A DNA stretch of 60,000 bases, from contig NC_088302.1 in the NCBI RefSeq assembly GCF_032854445.1, positions 22,147,788 through 22,207,787 of the forward strand. The letters are read 5' to 3'. This document shows positions 1-10,792 of the stretch, piece by piece. The translations under genes and the position numbers were made by a program. The number at the start of each line of letters is the position of its first letter. The stretch's first letter is position 1. The notes under the pieces are model-generated. The model had not been told where the DNA came from and did not search any database. It was given only the letters and a program-made list of their open reading frames with translations. This stretch comes from Liolophura sinensis. Lineage: Eukaryota > Mollusca > Polyplacophora > Chitonida > Chitonidae.

Positions 1-679
1 GCAGGAAAATTATAACCACGAAATTGGCTAAAAAATTAAATAAAATAAAGTTTCATGAATGTGATGTACATACATGCAGGCGCAGCCTTTCAAACTATTT
101 GGCTTCAAACTCTGCGGCCTTTACATGTACATCGGAAGGAGCCACTATGCTTGAAGGGGTGTTTAGTAACTGGAATAAGCCAACCCTTAACTGGGTGTAT
201 TTGCACCTTATTGTCGAAAATAGCGATTTGCGAACATTATCATAGTTCAAGCTACAACTGATCTTAGATTACTCATAAATTGTTCACCACAACTTTTTTT
301 ATAGTATTCAGTTAACTTTTTATTTTATTTATTTATTTATTTATTATCATTATTTTTTTCTATTTTTGCAAATCTAAATACAATTCTTTTGCTTCTTTTG
401 TCTTTTGCAACGAAAGCGAAAGGCAAAAGCACGAAAATAGCATGAAAATCTGTTTAGAGACAGCCAACAAGTTCCTGCAGAGACTAACAAGAGGTATGCA
501 AAGCATGCTGGAGTGTCACTGGACTAGTTTTGTCGCAGGCAATTTATACATAGATAATCAGATCCTCTCGGCCGTGACCAGTTAATTTGCGTCTGGCAAT
601 CCATGTCCATGTTCTACACAATACATCAGGTAATGTTGCACAACAACCACAGTATTGCCCTTGTCGAACCAACTTTTGT
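1..679. other. No gene recognised
   Basis: AT-rich sequence with a T-rich low-complexity stretch around 296-365. The short open frames here have no recognisable motif. It lies upstream of the BEL/Pao remnant and could include its 5' part (gag or LTR), but I cannot see an LTR pair or a gag zinc knuckle to support that. Confidence 0.5.
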
Positions 680-765
680 ATTTATTTATTTCTTTCTTTA
701 TTTGATTGGTGTTTTGCCCCTTCCTCAAGAATATGTCACTTACGGTGGCCCACCAAGCTGTGCCT
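680..765 (-). repeat. SINE 3' tail fragment (family A)
   Basis: Reads on the minus strand as the end of the common SINE of this window: a TTTATTTGATTGGTGTTTT-type tail, then the complement of the block normally found before it. The body upstream is lost or too diverged to follow. Confidence 0.6.
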
Positions 766-888
766 GACCTCACCTCAGCTTACTTCATTGAGGGTAAAGT
801 ACGAGTTAGTATAGCTGAGGGTAAATCAGTTTAACCACCTTTTGTTCGTATTGCACCACTGTAGTTTGATACATGTTTTCTAGCCCAC

Positions 889-1555
889 ATGTGTTCTTTG
901 GCTGGCTGTTGTAATTATATATTGAAAAATGGATTGAAGGTGGTCCGCACCTATGCTTTCATGGAGTACAACTGGAAGGCCATTGGAGATTACACTCGAC
1001 ACATTGGGTCAACGCTGCAAATTGAAGAGATTTGCTGTGAATGGACTGGAAATCTGCTACTTACAGCTCAACAATGTCATAAAACTGCCCCGAGTGTATA
1101 CAAAGGACAAAATGCCTGTCACTGATGCTCATATACAGACGTCAGACGACATTTAATAGTGGCCTCATCTAAAAGACATACACCTGCCGGACACCTGAGA
1201 AATCGGGGTCTGGATAGGCAATAATGTTCCCGACTCCTACACCACCTTAGAAGTACGAACCAATACACGCGGCAATCCCCATGCCACCAGATGGCTGTTT
1301 GGATGGATTCTCTGGAATGTGTGGAGGGATGACAGGCAATGCGGTACAGCGGTAAATACACTGACAGTAAACCGTACAGAGATTGTTGCTGTTCATGATA
1401 TCGAAGAGCTTATTCGACTTGAACGTCAAGTGCAAGACGCCATTCAGATGGATTCCCAGAATTTCCCAGTAGACGATCAGAAGGAGCCTTCCCAGCAGGA
1501 CAGACTGTTTATCGAAAAGGTCAACAAATCCATGATCTTTGAAAAAGGAGAATAC
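889..1555 (+). pseudogene. BEL/Pao pol, protease-proximal part (broken)
   Basis: Three short plus-strand frames (about 953-1156, 1160-1318 and 1319-1558) read in sequence like the region between the aspartic protease and the reverse transcriptase of BEL/Pao elements. It includes the segment with a VYTKDKMPV-like motif, a WPHL-like block and the IGNNVP motif. Stops at about 1126-1158 and 1556 interrupt it. The protease active-site triad itself was not identified, so the exact domain borders are inferred from the order seen in the family. Confidence 0.6.
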
Positions 1556-1564
1556 TGAATCAAC

Positions 1565-2600
1565 TTGCCGTTTAAGGATGATGACGTCACCTTTTCGAAC
1601 AATGAAGTGCAAGCACGTCAGAGGTTAAGAGGATTAAAAGCTAAGACGGCGTCAAGTCCCAAGTATCAAAAGGACTACAAAACCTTCATGCAGACAATAA
1701 GTGATAAAGGCTATGCTGAGATCGTAACCGAGGATGAGCTCGGACGAAATGTCGGGCGGGTGTGGTACATCCCACACCGCGGGGTGTACCACCCGAAGAA
1801 ACTGGATAAGACACTTCCACACATCAAGGAGCCTGTCTCAACACTGCCCTACTGCAGGGACCTGTCCTCACCACAAGCTTGATGTCCGTTTTGCTCCGTT
1901 TCCGCCAGGAGAAAGTAGCCGTCACTGGAGACATTGAATGCATGTTTTACAGAGTGAACATCCCTAAAGACGATCAGGACTGTCTCAGATTCCTTTGGTG
2001 GCCATCAGCAGTCATTGAGCAAGAACCACAGGCATGTGGGTACACTTATTCGGTGCGGTTTCATCCCCGGACTGCACAAACATGGCCTTGAATAGAATAG
2101 CCGCAGATAACTGCAATAAATTCGGCCCCAAGGTCGCCGACACAGTCAAGAGACAATTTTATGTTGATGACTGTCTGGCGTCTGAAGACTCAGAGGAGAA
2201 GGCTGTGAAACTTGTCCGAGATATATCATAGATGTGTGAGCTGGGAGGTTTCCGGCAAACTAAATGGATCAGTTCCAGTTGGAAAGTCATTGAATCGATT
2301 CCTAACGATCACCGAGCGAAAGGTGTAGAACATGTGATCTGGACTGTAATAATCTACTTAACGAAGGTGTGCTTCGTGTTCATTGGATCACTGAGGCAGA
2401 CAAGTTAGGTTTCAACATCCAGTCACGTGATCAGCCTTACACTCGCAGAGGGATCTTATCGGTAGTTAGTTCCGTGTTCGACCCCCTCGGTCTGGTTGCA
2501 CCATTTGTACTCATTGGAAAAAGTATTCTCCAAAACTGCAACAGACAAGATCAGCTGGGACGAATCAGTAACCGGAGAGAATCTTAAGAGCTGGAAAAAG
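1565..2600 (+). pseudogene. BEL/Pao reverse transcriptase (broken)
   Basis: Begins with a segment containing RVWYIPHRGVYHPKK, which is typical of the start of BEL/Pao reverse transcriptase. The catalytic YVDD appears at about 2160-2171 as FYVDDCL, followed by a conserved stretch ending near 2231. The SVFDPLGLVAPF-like motif that marks the end of the palm and thumb region is at about 2470-2510. At least three frame changes separate these blocks, and part of the fingers and palm is missing or scrambled at 1880-2030. Confidence 0.8.
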
Positions 2601-3030
2601 TTGTTGGAAGAACCCGCGCGCTTTAGCAGCTTTTGGATTGACAGGTGCTACAAAGCTAATTGCCTTCAAAAGATTACGTCGTACCAGCTTCACGCATTCT
2701 CGGACGCCAGCGAGAAAGGTTATGGAGTGGTTGTCTATCTGAGTCTGAAGGACGACAAGTTCAACACATACGTGACTCTCGTAATGAGCAAAGCGCGAGC
2801 AGCACCGCTCAAGACGATCTCAATTCCACGCCTGGAGTTAACAGCTGCGTGTATGGCAGTGCGTCTCAGCAGAGGTATAGTTCGATAGCTGGACTTCCCT
2901 ATCGATCAAGTCACCTTCTGGACGGATAGCATGGCGGTGCTTCGTTACATCAACAACGACTGCACCAGATTCCACACGTTTGTGGCAAACCGGATTGCTG
3001 TTATTAGAGATGGCTCGGACGTGCGACAAT
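2600..3030 (+). pseudogene. BEL/Pao RNase H-like domain (broken)
   Basis: The frame covering 2496-2888 contains HAFSDASEKGYG followed by an IPRLELTAA motif, the usual signature of the RNase H domain in BEL/Pao pol (first catalytic Asp in SDAS, Glu in LEL). The next expected block, with the WTDS-type aspartate, is at about 2917-2930 in a different frame, after a stop. The domain is therefore frameshifted and could not be active as it stands. Confidence 0.75.
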
Positions 3031-3414
3031 AGAGATATGTCCCGTCGAAGTTAAATGCCTGGCCTCACGTGGAGCTTATCTGGACAAATCTTTGGAGGAT
3101 GAATCCTGGTTTAAAGATCCAGACTTCCTTAAGTATTAAGAAACAGAATGGCCACAACAGATTGCAGCAGAGCCAAGTCTCTTAAAAGAAGACCCTGAAG
3201 CAACAACTTCGTTGTCAATTGAATCATCTTTTGTCTTTAATGATTTCGTCACCCGCTGCTCCGACTGGCTACGTCTGAAATCTATCTCGACTGGCTTCGT
3301 CTGAAATCTATCTTGGGTTGTGTTGTCGTCGCAGTCGATCGATTCAAAGGTTTGATCTCATGCACAGCGGCAAAGAAGAAGTAGCCTGCAACTATAATTG
3401 AAGTCAAACAGCAA

Positions 3415-4330
3415 ATGAAGACTACTTATCTGACAGAGTTAAAACAAGCCGAGGAGATGTTAGTCAGACACGTTCAACGGATAAACTTTTCCAAAGAGAC
3501 TGACATACTTACTGACCAAGACAAGACAACAAGCAAACAAAGCCTTCCAAAGTCAAGTCCCATACGCAAGTTGGACCCCTTCGTCGTCGATGGTTTCTTA
3601 AGAGTTAGTGGGCGATTGAGTAAAGCAGGCATCCCTTATGAAGCTCGACACCATTAATTCTTCCTAGGAATGGTATCTCCTCACTTTTCTTGAAATATAT
3701 TCACAAGAGAATGGGTCATCTGGGACGAAACTCCATCTTGAACACTGCCCGGCAAGAATATTGGATCATCGGAGCGCCATCGACTATCAGGAATCTCGTT
3801 AAAGGGTGCTTCACATGTCGACGTTATCAAGCTCAAGTTGTCGAGCAGAGAATGGAGGATCTCCCACCAGAGAGACTACAATCGCACCAGCCGCCATTTT
3901 TGTCCGTCGGAGTCGATTACTTTGGGCCATTAGAGGTCAAGCGAAGTCGCTGCATTCTTAAGAGATATGGTGTAATATTCACACGCCTTGCAACTCGGGC
4001 CTTGCACCTTCAAATGGCCTGTTCATTGGACACGGACTCCTGCATCTGTGCGCAAAGGCGACTCATAGCAAGAAGAGGTCCGGTTGAGCTTATCCGGTCC
4101 GATAATGGAACCAATTTGTTCGGGTGCGAACGCAAGCTGCGCGAAGAGATCTTAAAGTGGAGGCAGGCCAAGATCCAAAACTATTTGCAACAAAGACACG
4201 TCATTCCACCAATGGCCTCGCATCACGGAAGCATGGGAGCGTGCCATTCGAATTGTGCGGAAGGTCTTGTATTCCCTTCTTCGTCAGCAGTCTCGACATT
4301 TGAACGACGAATTACCCACGCTCTACTGTG
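3415..4330 (+). pseudogene. BEL/Pao integrase, zinc-binding and core regions (broken)
   Basis: The frame at 3690-4331 has an H-x5-H...CFTC arrangement (HKRMGHL, then C-x2-C), the zinc-binding N-terminus. The catalytic core follows, with a first Asp in GVDYFGP and a second in RSDNGTN. The glutamate expected about 35 residues later is not in this frame: the block that should carry it (a [11 protein letters not shown]-type motif) is read from about 4232 in another frame, so a frameshift near 4205-4225 breaks the active site. The short frame at 3415-3657 is the linker before the zinc domain. Confidence 0.85.
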
Positions 4331-4777
4331 AGGTGGAATCGATACTTAATAGCCGCCCTATAACTGTGGTATCGTAACACCATCAGGATTTGGACGCGCT
4401 CACCCCAAATAATCTCCTCTTCATGAGATCAGGTGAGAAACTTCCCCCGGGCGTTTTTGACACAAAGGACAATTACCATAACCGGAGGTGGCGGCAGATA
4501 CAATACTTGGCACACGTCTTCTGGCGCGGATGGACGCTGGAATACCTACCCTTACTACAACAACGACAGAAATGGCACCAACCCCGACGAATTTTACAGA
4601 AAGATGACTTGGTCCTTGTTGTCGACTTCACTTCACGGAAGTCTTGGTGCCTCTGCAGAGTTCTGGATACCACTGCTACCGACAAAATCGACAACCATAG
4701 TGCGACCGATGGACAAACTGTGTTTACTCTTAGAAGCTGACATTGACAGTTGTAAAGTTCAGAATGCAGATAACTAG
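4225..4777 (+). pseudogene. BEL/Pao integrase C-terminal region (broken)
   Basis: From about 4390 the frame reads LTPNNLLFMRSG, followed by RRWRQIQYLAHVFWRGW and a WCLCRV-type block. This is the conserved C-terminal tail of BEL/Pao integrases, which holds a chromodomain-unrelated region ending in a small beta domain. Stops separate it from the core, and it ends at about 4740 in one frame or 4777 in the other. Confidence 0.8.
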
Positions 4778-4888
4778 TGGACACATCAGTTTGAAGGACG
4801 CTTTCTAGCCATGTTGTGTACTGTATCCATTTCTACAGTATTTTCCCCTATTTATTAAGTGATAACTTTGTGTTTTCTCATAATCATC

Positions 4889-5142
4889 GCTCAGTTGGTT
4901 AGCGCGCTAGCGTAGCATAATGACCCAGGAGTCCCTCACCAATGCGGTCGCTGTGAGTTCAAGTCCAGCTCATGCTGGCTTCCTCTCCGGCCGTATGTGG
5001 GAAGGTTTGCCAGCAACCTGCGGATGGTCGTGGGTTTCCCCCGGGGTGTGCCCGATTTCCGCCTACCATAATGCTGGCCACCGTCGTATAAGTGAAATAT
5101 TCTTGAGTACGGCGTAAAACACCAATCAAAAAAAAAAAAAAA
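4889..5142 (+). repeat. SINE family A copy, with target-site duplication
   Basis: tRNA-derived SINE. A tRNA-like A box (GCTCAGTTGGTTAGCG) is at its start and a B box (AGTTCAAGTCC) at about 4954-4964. The common body follows, with the tail motif GTGAAATATTCTTGAGTACG and a poly-A end. It is flanked by a perfect 13-bp target-site duplication (4876-4888 and 5143-5155). About 12 bases of the usual GGGCCTCCGTGG start are missing, so it is slightly 5'-truncated, as expected for target-primed insertion. Confidence 0.9.
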
Positions 5143-5155
5143 TCTCATAATCATC

Positions 5156-6724
5156 AATTTCAGTTGCGAGATTTTGTTAACATGCACCTGTAAATAGGTT
5201 GGTTTAATCTTTTTTGTAAAATTACTCCGTTTCATACTGCGCAATTTGGAGCCGGGTATGCCAAAATGCCTTTTTTATATTTGTTAAAGTGAGATGTTGT
5301 GTTTTTGCTTTAGTGTATGCGTTTTCACGTATCATCAGTTAGCTGACTAAGCGAGGCTATCTCCTTAAGTGTCGCTTAGGTCTGCTTGAACGTAGGAATG
5401 TTACACACAAACATGGCGAGCCCTTGTTGGGGGGGGGGAATGGAAGAACGTAATGAAGCCCCAAAAAACGGGCTTGCTCTCACCTAACTGTGCACTGCAT
5501 TTCTGCCCTGCTGGCATGGTTTAATCACGAGTTGTTCCCCTTTATCTGAGTCAATCACGTACTGAAAGTATCACGTACTGACCGTATCACGTACTAAACG
5601 TAGAGCATTGACGTACAGAAAGTAGCCCCAAAGTATATCAGTAAATGCCAAGGAATCGAACTACGTGCATTGAGTTCTTTATTACCAACCGTTACACAGA
5701 GTGCGGCATGTTTGGCTAGACGTGATCCAAATGACTTTCCTCGACTAATCTCGTAGGTTTGTAGGCTAACTGATAGCTAATTGATACAATTTTAGTGGGC
5801 TGCAATCTCCTATGTGTTCTGGAAACAAACATAAATCTAACCAAAAGTGTTCATGCAGGCGTGCGTCGCTGACGAATTCGTATGTCTCGTGTGGCAGCCC
5901 CCCTATATCAACACTTTTTAAATCAGAATTTTTACAGCAAGGTGGATCGGTCATTTATGCCTGTAAAAATCAAGACAGGAAACATAGCCACGTGCATGTG
6001 ATGAGATAACATAAAGACGCAGGTAACTAAGTTACTGCTATGTCTGACTGTAGTCTGATTGTTTTGGCCTACAGACAGCCACACGAATACATGTGAATAG
6101 CCAGGGCAATACTGTCTGTACCGGGCACCGAAGGATGGATATGATGGTGTTGAGAAGGTGCAGGAAAACAAGTGAGTCAATATATCTTTCTGAGTATACA
6201 TGTAGCAAACACTGACCAAGCTTTATAGGTTGCGCGATGGAGGAACCGTACACACCCGGTGTGCCTATCTACGGCCACGCCTTTTATGTACAGCCCTTTA
6301 GATCGCGTATGTAAGCCTAGCACAATTCCAGAGGTAGACTCTAGCCCTACCATATCGCTATGCTCTAACCTGACGGTAGGGGAGACCACCCTGAAACGTT
6401 TGGGTCGCTTTATCTCAAACTTGCGCTTTGAATGTTTGTACATGTATTTTTAGTAAAACCTGCACATTTTTGGTCACTGGCCTACCATGCTAGAAACAAA
6501 GGCGAACATAAACATCAAAACTGCGCCTCGATGTTTTCCTCCATCGACATGTTTGGATCCGCCTTGACGTCGGTAACCTTCATTTACTCTATACCAAGAC
6601 GTCAGATACATTTTACCTTTCACCCCACGTGCCAAAAGCTGCTATACTAAAGGGCGCATGTGTGATGACCTACCACATCCCAGACAGGTAAACCCCCTGT
6701 TAAAACAATGCTCCAGTCCTGTTG
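5156..6724. other. No gene recognised
   Basis: Short open frames on both strands have no recognisable domain. It includes a G homopolymer at about 5430-5438 and the small triplicate listed separately. Confidence 0.5.
5553..5600. repeat. 16-bp tandem triplicate
   Basis: Three adjacent 16-base units share TATCACGTACT and differ by a few bases (5553-5568, 5569-5584, 5585-5600). A possible weaker fourth match follows near 5610. Confidence 0.7.
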
Positions 6725-6731
6725 TGTCGGT

Positions 6732-7138
6732 GTAGTCCGAGATTGCTTTGACGTAATAAATTTGGCAAAATTTAGTTTCACCAAGGGGTGGCCCAAACGA
6801 ACGTCAGAGCGCGCTCCATTAAAAAAACCTGATGCAGTTGTCGTGCCAGTTTGACACGGCGTTTGAGACAAATATTATCAATAAAATGCGTCTGCACAGC
6901 CTTAAGTTTGCAAACACTTATGTTCCTTGTCTTTTCGTCTATCGATTTATCGTAAGCATGTGTCCGAGATTCCTTGGTAGGCTTAAAACGAGTGTCTGTA
7001 CTGACAGCCTCGACATATTTGACAAGGGCAGGTAACTGCCCCAGGTTTTTAAATGGAGTGCTTTCTGGCCTTGGTTTTGGGGCCATCCATGGCTGACCAA
7101 AATTTTGCCAAACCTAACCACCAAGTAATCTCGGACTA
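6732..7138. mobile_element. Foldback (MITE-like) DNA element with 7-bp target-site duplication
   Basis: The two ends are inverted copies of each other over roughly 130-140 bases each. The left arm (6732-6870) carries TAGTCCGAGATT, then TTTGGCAAAATTT, GGTGGCCCAAA, and CTCCATTAAAAAAACC with a GCAGTT block. The right arm (about 7010-7138) carries the same blocks reverse-complemented, ending AATCTCGGACTA. The element is bounded by TGTCGGT on both sides (6725-6731 and 7139-7145). No transposase is encoded, so it is non-autonomous. A 7-8 bp duplication fits a hAT, P or Merlin-like mobiliser, but the superfamily is not resolved. Confidence 0.8.
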
Positions 7139-7458
7139 TGTCGGTATCGTACACTGAACACATTGAGTTCGAGATGTTCCTCCTTCTATTCTACTTTCTA
7201 TGCTTGCACCAAGGAATCGTAAGCCTAAGTTGACAATGAATCACTAACATCATCGTAGCCATATCTTACAATCAACACCCTCTTTGGCGAAGGGATTGTA
7301 AGTATAGGCATTACAGCAAAATATTTAAATTCTGTCAGTACCTATATCTAATTCCTACCATTTCTTTCTTTGTCGAGACATATAGTGTAGTCAATGTATG
7401 GTCCATCTACAGTGGGTTTTTTTTTTCAAAATTAAGAGGTTTATCATATTTAAATGTT

Positions 7459-7545
7459 TTCCTACCATAATGCTAGGCGACGTCATATAAGTGAAATATT
7501 CTTGAGCACGGCGTGAAACACAAATCAGATGAATAAATAAATAAT
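7459..7545 (+). repeat. SINE family A tail fragment
   Basis: Only the last ~85 bases of the SINE are present: CCTACCATAATGC, a CGTCATATAAGTGAAATATT block and a (TAAA)n end. It is strongly 5'-truncated. Confidence 0.75.
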
Positions 7546-7647
7546 GAAACTTAGGGGGTTCGTTGAACATGCTTTACAGAGCTAGGCATCTTAATTTCAT
7601 TCGCAATGTCAAAATTATCAGGTTGTGCCAACTTTCCATACAGAGAG

Positions 7648-7710
7648 GGGGCCTCCGCGGTCGAGTTGGTTAGCACACCATTGCGGTCGCTTTGTGTTCA
7701 AGTCCATTCC
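7648..7710 (+). repeat. SINE family A head fragment with internal deletion
   Basis: GGGGCCTCCGCGGTCGAGTTGGTTAGC (A-box head) runs almost directly into GCGGTCGC...GTGTTCAAGTCC (B-box part). The intervening ~35 bases and the whole body after the B box are lost. Confidence 0.65.
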
Positions 7711-8094
7711 ATACTAACACATAACATTTATTTTCCTTTAAGAACACATTTTTTTGGAGTTGGGGTGTAATTTTAGGTCATTTACCGTAAATTCTCGCCT
7801 TGCCCACACGGCCCTGGATCTGTACAGCCTATTGGCCTATGGTGTATAATCTTTTGACATTTGACAGAGTTTTACAGACGGAAACAATGGTGAAAGTCGA
7901 TAGGCTAGATTCAGGTGCAGGTTTTTACGTCATATAAGTTTAAATGTAGCCATTCATAATAATTTTAAGAAACTTTTTTTTAACGAAATATTGTCACCTC
8001 GTGTCCAAAACTCGTATTGCATGACAGTCCTATAGGATTACGCAACTTCATTTAAGTCACACCAGCCCTAGAGAAAGTGTATCCTACTTTTCAG

Positions 8095-8229
8095 GAGGGG
8101 TCTGCCCGCAACCTATGGTTGCGTTTCCCCCTGGCTCTGCCCGTTTTCCTCCCCACCACAATGTGGCCATCGTCGTATAAGTGAAATATTCTTGAGTACG
8201 GCATAAAACACCAATGAAATAAAAAAATT
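8095..8229 (+). repeat. SINE family A, 5'-truncated
   Basis: Starts within the body at the CTGCCCGCAACCT block and runs through GGGTTTCCC-like and CCACCACAATG blocks to CTTGAGTACGGC and an A-rich end. Confidence 0.75.
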
Positions 8230-8516
8230 AGCTGACTTAGGAGATATTAGCTGTAGATACATTCATTCCCAAATCCCATACCATTTGGAGATGGTCGCTT
8301 GAATATGTGAACTGGTAACACCACTGGCGGTTAGGCACACGACTGGCTTTCTGGCAACCAATCACGTAACTCTGTAACAGGAATCTCCTCAGTCGTCCTG
8401 ACGCAAGAACTGTTCTCAGTGGGCCATATCACTAAGCTACACTGAAAGGTTTTAAAAATTGTCAACAAACTGTACAACTTGATTGCGTGTTAGAAGTACA
8501 CAATGGCAACGGTATA

Positions 8517-8570
8517 CACAGGCACACACACACGCACACACGCACGTACGCACGCACGCACGCACGCACA
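8517..8570. repeat. CA/GCAC microsatellite
   Basis: Simple repeat of CACACA changing to tandem ACGC and GCAC units. Confidence 0.9.
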
Positions 8571-9661
8571 TATGTTATATTTGCTCCTTATACTTTCATG
8601 GCTTCCCCGGTTCTGTGTTTTATTTATTCTCTTATTGTCTTGCCGCTTAGAGTGAGTTGGCCAAAGTTAAGATGGTGCCTCAACGCAAAATGTAGGTAGT
8701 GTTAAGACAACAATAAACGTGTTTCTGTTCATAATTTGCTGGTTTCTGTGATAAAGTAGAAGTGTGAAACATGAAAATCTACCGTCCTTTTAAATACACA
8801 CACGAAGATAATTAAGTAAATGAAAAACACAACAGCTTACACAAGGGTCATAGAAAGTAGGCCTATATCTACAAACTTCAAGTTCTAACCTTTGCTGCCT
8901 GATTGCATTGTGAACTCGAACACATTTGGGCAGCTGACCATTATGTGAATTCAAATTATTATTGCAGACCAGAAAGGTTAGATTACTGATTAATCACAAA
9001 GAAGACACGTGTTGAGTTTTCATTTATAAAGCTAAATACGTGGGAACTGAAACATTGTGTATATTCCATTATAAAAAGAAATTGTTTACCATCAAAGAAG
9101 ACTAATTTTTTCTCTCATCTCAGCTAAAGGGAATGGATTTTTAATTACTGTTTACTATTTTATTTTGATTTCGTTTTTTCTCATCTCAGCTAAATGGAAT
9201 TGTGTTTTCTCAGTTAGGAAATTAAAAATAAATTTAAACTACGAATGAAAAGAATTAGGAACGCATGCGTGTATTAAAAATAAATTAGAATTTCAGGCTG
9301 TAAGCCTACTGGTTACATTCCATCAAACACATTTCCGCCCAGTTCAAATAAATTTTAAAAAATCTCAAGTGATATTAGACTCGTTTTTTGCCCTCGTTTA
9401 ATTTCACTTCTCTCCAGCTGACAATTTCTGACACCCCATCAATCAACATGAACTATCTGTACAATCATTCATTCATTTATAAGAATGAAGCATAGAACCA
9501 GAGCCTCTTTGTGACCTTTCATGGTCATGGTATGGCAGCAAATTCCATACGTATTTGTTTGCTCTCACGTGGGATATATGAGAATTAGCCTTCTAAATAT
9601 TTATATTAATATTAATAAATTAGTACGTATATTAATACGGTTGTTTTTTCCCTCTTCACAG
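8571..9661. other. No exon recognised; upstream flank of the fucosyltransferase exon
   Basis: AT-rich DNA. The phrase TTTTCTCTCATCTCAGCTAAA is nearly repeated (9108-9136 and 9173-9200). The last ~25 bases (polypyrimidine tract, then CTTCACAG) form a good 3' splice site for the exon that follows. The upstream exon carrying the 5' end of that gene was not found. Confidence 0.5.
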
Positions 9662-10587
9662 TGATCCTTTTCCTTGCGTTTGCGTGGTTCTACGTGATAG
9701 TGTTGATTGGCGACCATTACTTTGTCTTATCCAAACTGGGCCTTCTGAGACCGCCAGGTAGCCGGTCCCGACTCTGTATGAATTCAGAAGGAAGACTTGG
9801 GAATCACTTATTTAAATTCGCCTCCATGTTTGGGATCGCGAGGTCCAAGGGACTGGTACCTTTGCTACAGAGGGATAGTTTATTGGTGCGGGTTTTTGAG
9901 TTGAACGGAATAATTAAAGTGGACAACAGGTTGTGCGAGTCATTTGTTAAACACCGTGATATCCGCGACTCTGCTTACGATAGTGCCTCTGTGGATTTTA
10001 GCAATGCTACGGACATTGCTTTGCAGGGATACTTCCAATCCTGGAAGTACTTCAAGGCCAGCGAAAACGAACTTCGGCGAAAGCTACGAATCAAGTCGAA
10101 TTTAGTTGCGAATGCCAGCGAAAAGTTAGAAAGGTCGATAAAAGAGCAGCTGGGGAGCGTTTCTTTGGGTGAAAAAACTTTCGTTGGCATTCATGTCCGC
10201 AGAGGAGATCACCTAGCTAGCAAAACGGTCGAGTACGGATATGTGGTCGCTACGAGAGAATACCTTCAACGAGCCACCGACTTCTTCAGATCGCGGTTTA
10301 ACCGTGTAATATTCGTGGTGTGTTCAGAGGACTTGGGCTGGTGCAAGAAAAACGTCAGGGGTGGCGATGTGGTGTTCTTCGAGGGTCAGTCAGCAGAGCT
10401 GGACTTCACCACGCTAACATTGTGCAACCACACCATAATGACCGTTGGTTCCTTTGGGTGGTGGTCAGCTTGGCTGACCAACGGTATAACGTTGTACTAC
10501 AAGCATCAGTTCCGACAAGGCAGCGATTTGTCAAAGGTGTACAATTTGTCGACCTATTTTCCACCTGAGTGGATTGCAATGGAGTGA
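9662..10587 (+). CDS. Family GT11 alpha-1,2-type fucosyltransferase, 3' coding exon
   Basis: This is the Golgi type II membrane enzyme family that transfers fucose from GDP-fucose to galactose (FUT1/FUT2 relatives). The open frame gives about 308 residues and ends at TGA 10585-10587. The N-terminal ~25 residues are a hydrophobic anchor. GRLGNHLFKFASMFGIAR at about residues 44-61 is the family's glycine-rich start motif. The GDP-fucose site motif VGIHVRRGDHL is near residues 175-185. SFGWWSAWL near residues 263-271 is the conserved C-terminal motif. The size suits the family. There is no ATG at the 5' end: the frame opens right after a polypyrimidine/CAG acceptor with TG ATC, so the start codon is either split across the junction or lies in an unseen upstream exon. 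No other gene is near. Chain specificity cannot be read from sequence. Confidence 0.9.
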
Positions 10588-10786
10588 TATGTGAAATGTA
10601 GCCCCTAAAAACACCATGGAGCTCAGTTGGAGTTTTCAGTAAATGATATCATAATCTAAACAAAAATGCGTAAGCGGCAAGTGTGTAAAGTAGATGAATG
10701 ATCAAAGTATGACTCAGCCCTTAAGATTTCCCCCTGCTGGGAACTGAATATGCTATGTGTACAATGGAGTTTTATTTTTAATATGT

Positions 10787-10792
10787 AATAAA
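10787..10792 (+). terminator. Poly(A) signal for the fucosyltransferase gene
   Basis: AATAAA lies 200 bases after the stop codon in an AT-rich 3' UTR and is the first canonical signal downstream. Confidence 0.6.

Larger units (their letters stand above)
889..4790 (+). mobile_element. BEL/Pao LTR retrotransposon, degenerate pol region
   Basis: Successive plus-strand frames match the order of a BEL/Pao polyprotein: a protease-proximal region, reverse transcriptase with a YVDD box, RNase H, an HHCC-type integrase N-terminus, the integrase core and the characteristic integrase C-terminal segment. The frame changes many times and stops interrupt it (for example between 1555 and 1565, 1882 and 2034, 2231 and 2369, and 3030 and 3415), so no single polyprotein can be made. 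No long direct repeats bound it within the window, so the LTRs are missing, outside the window or too diverged to see. A SINE lies just downstream. This is an old, inactive copy. Confidence 0.85.

Noticed and set aside
6778-7086. 102-codon minus-strand open frame
   Set aside because: It lies wholly within the foldback element and covers both inverted arms. No transposase motif.
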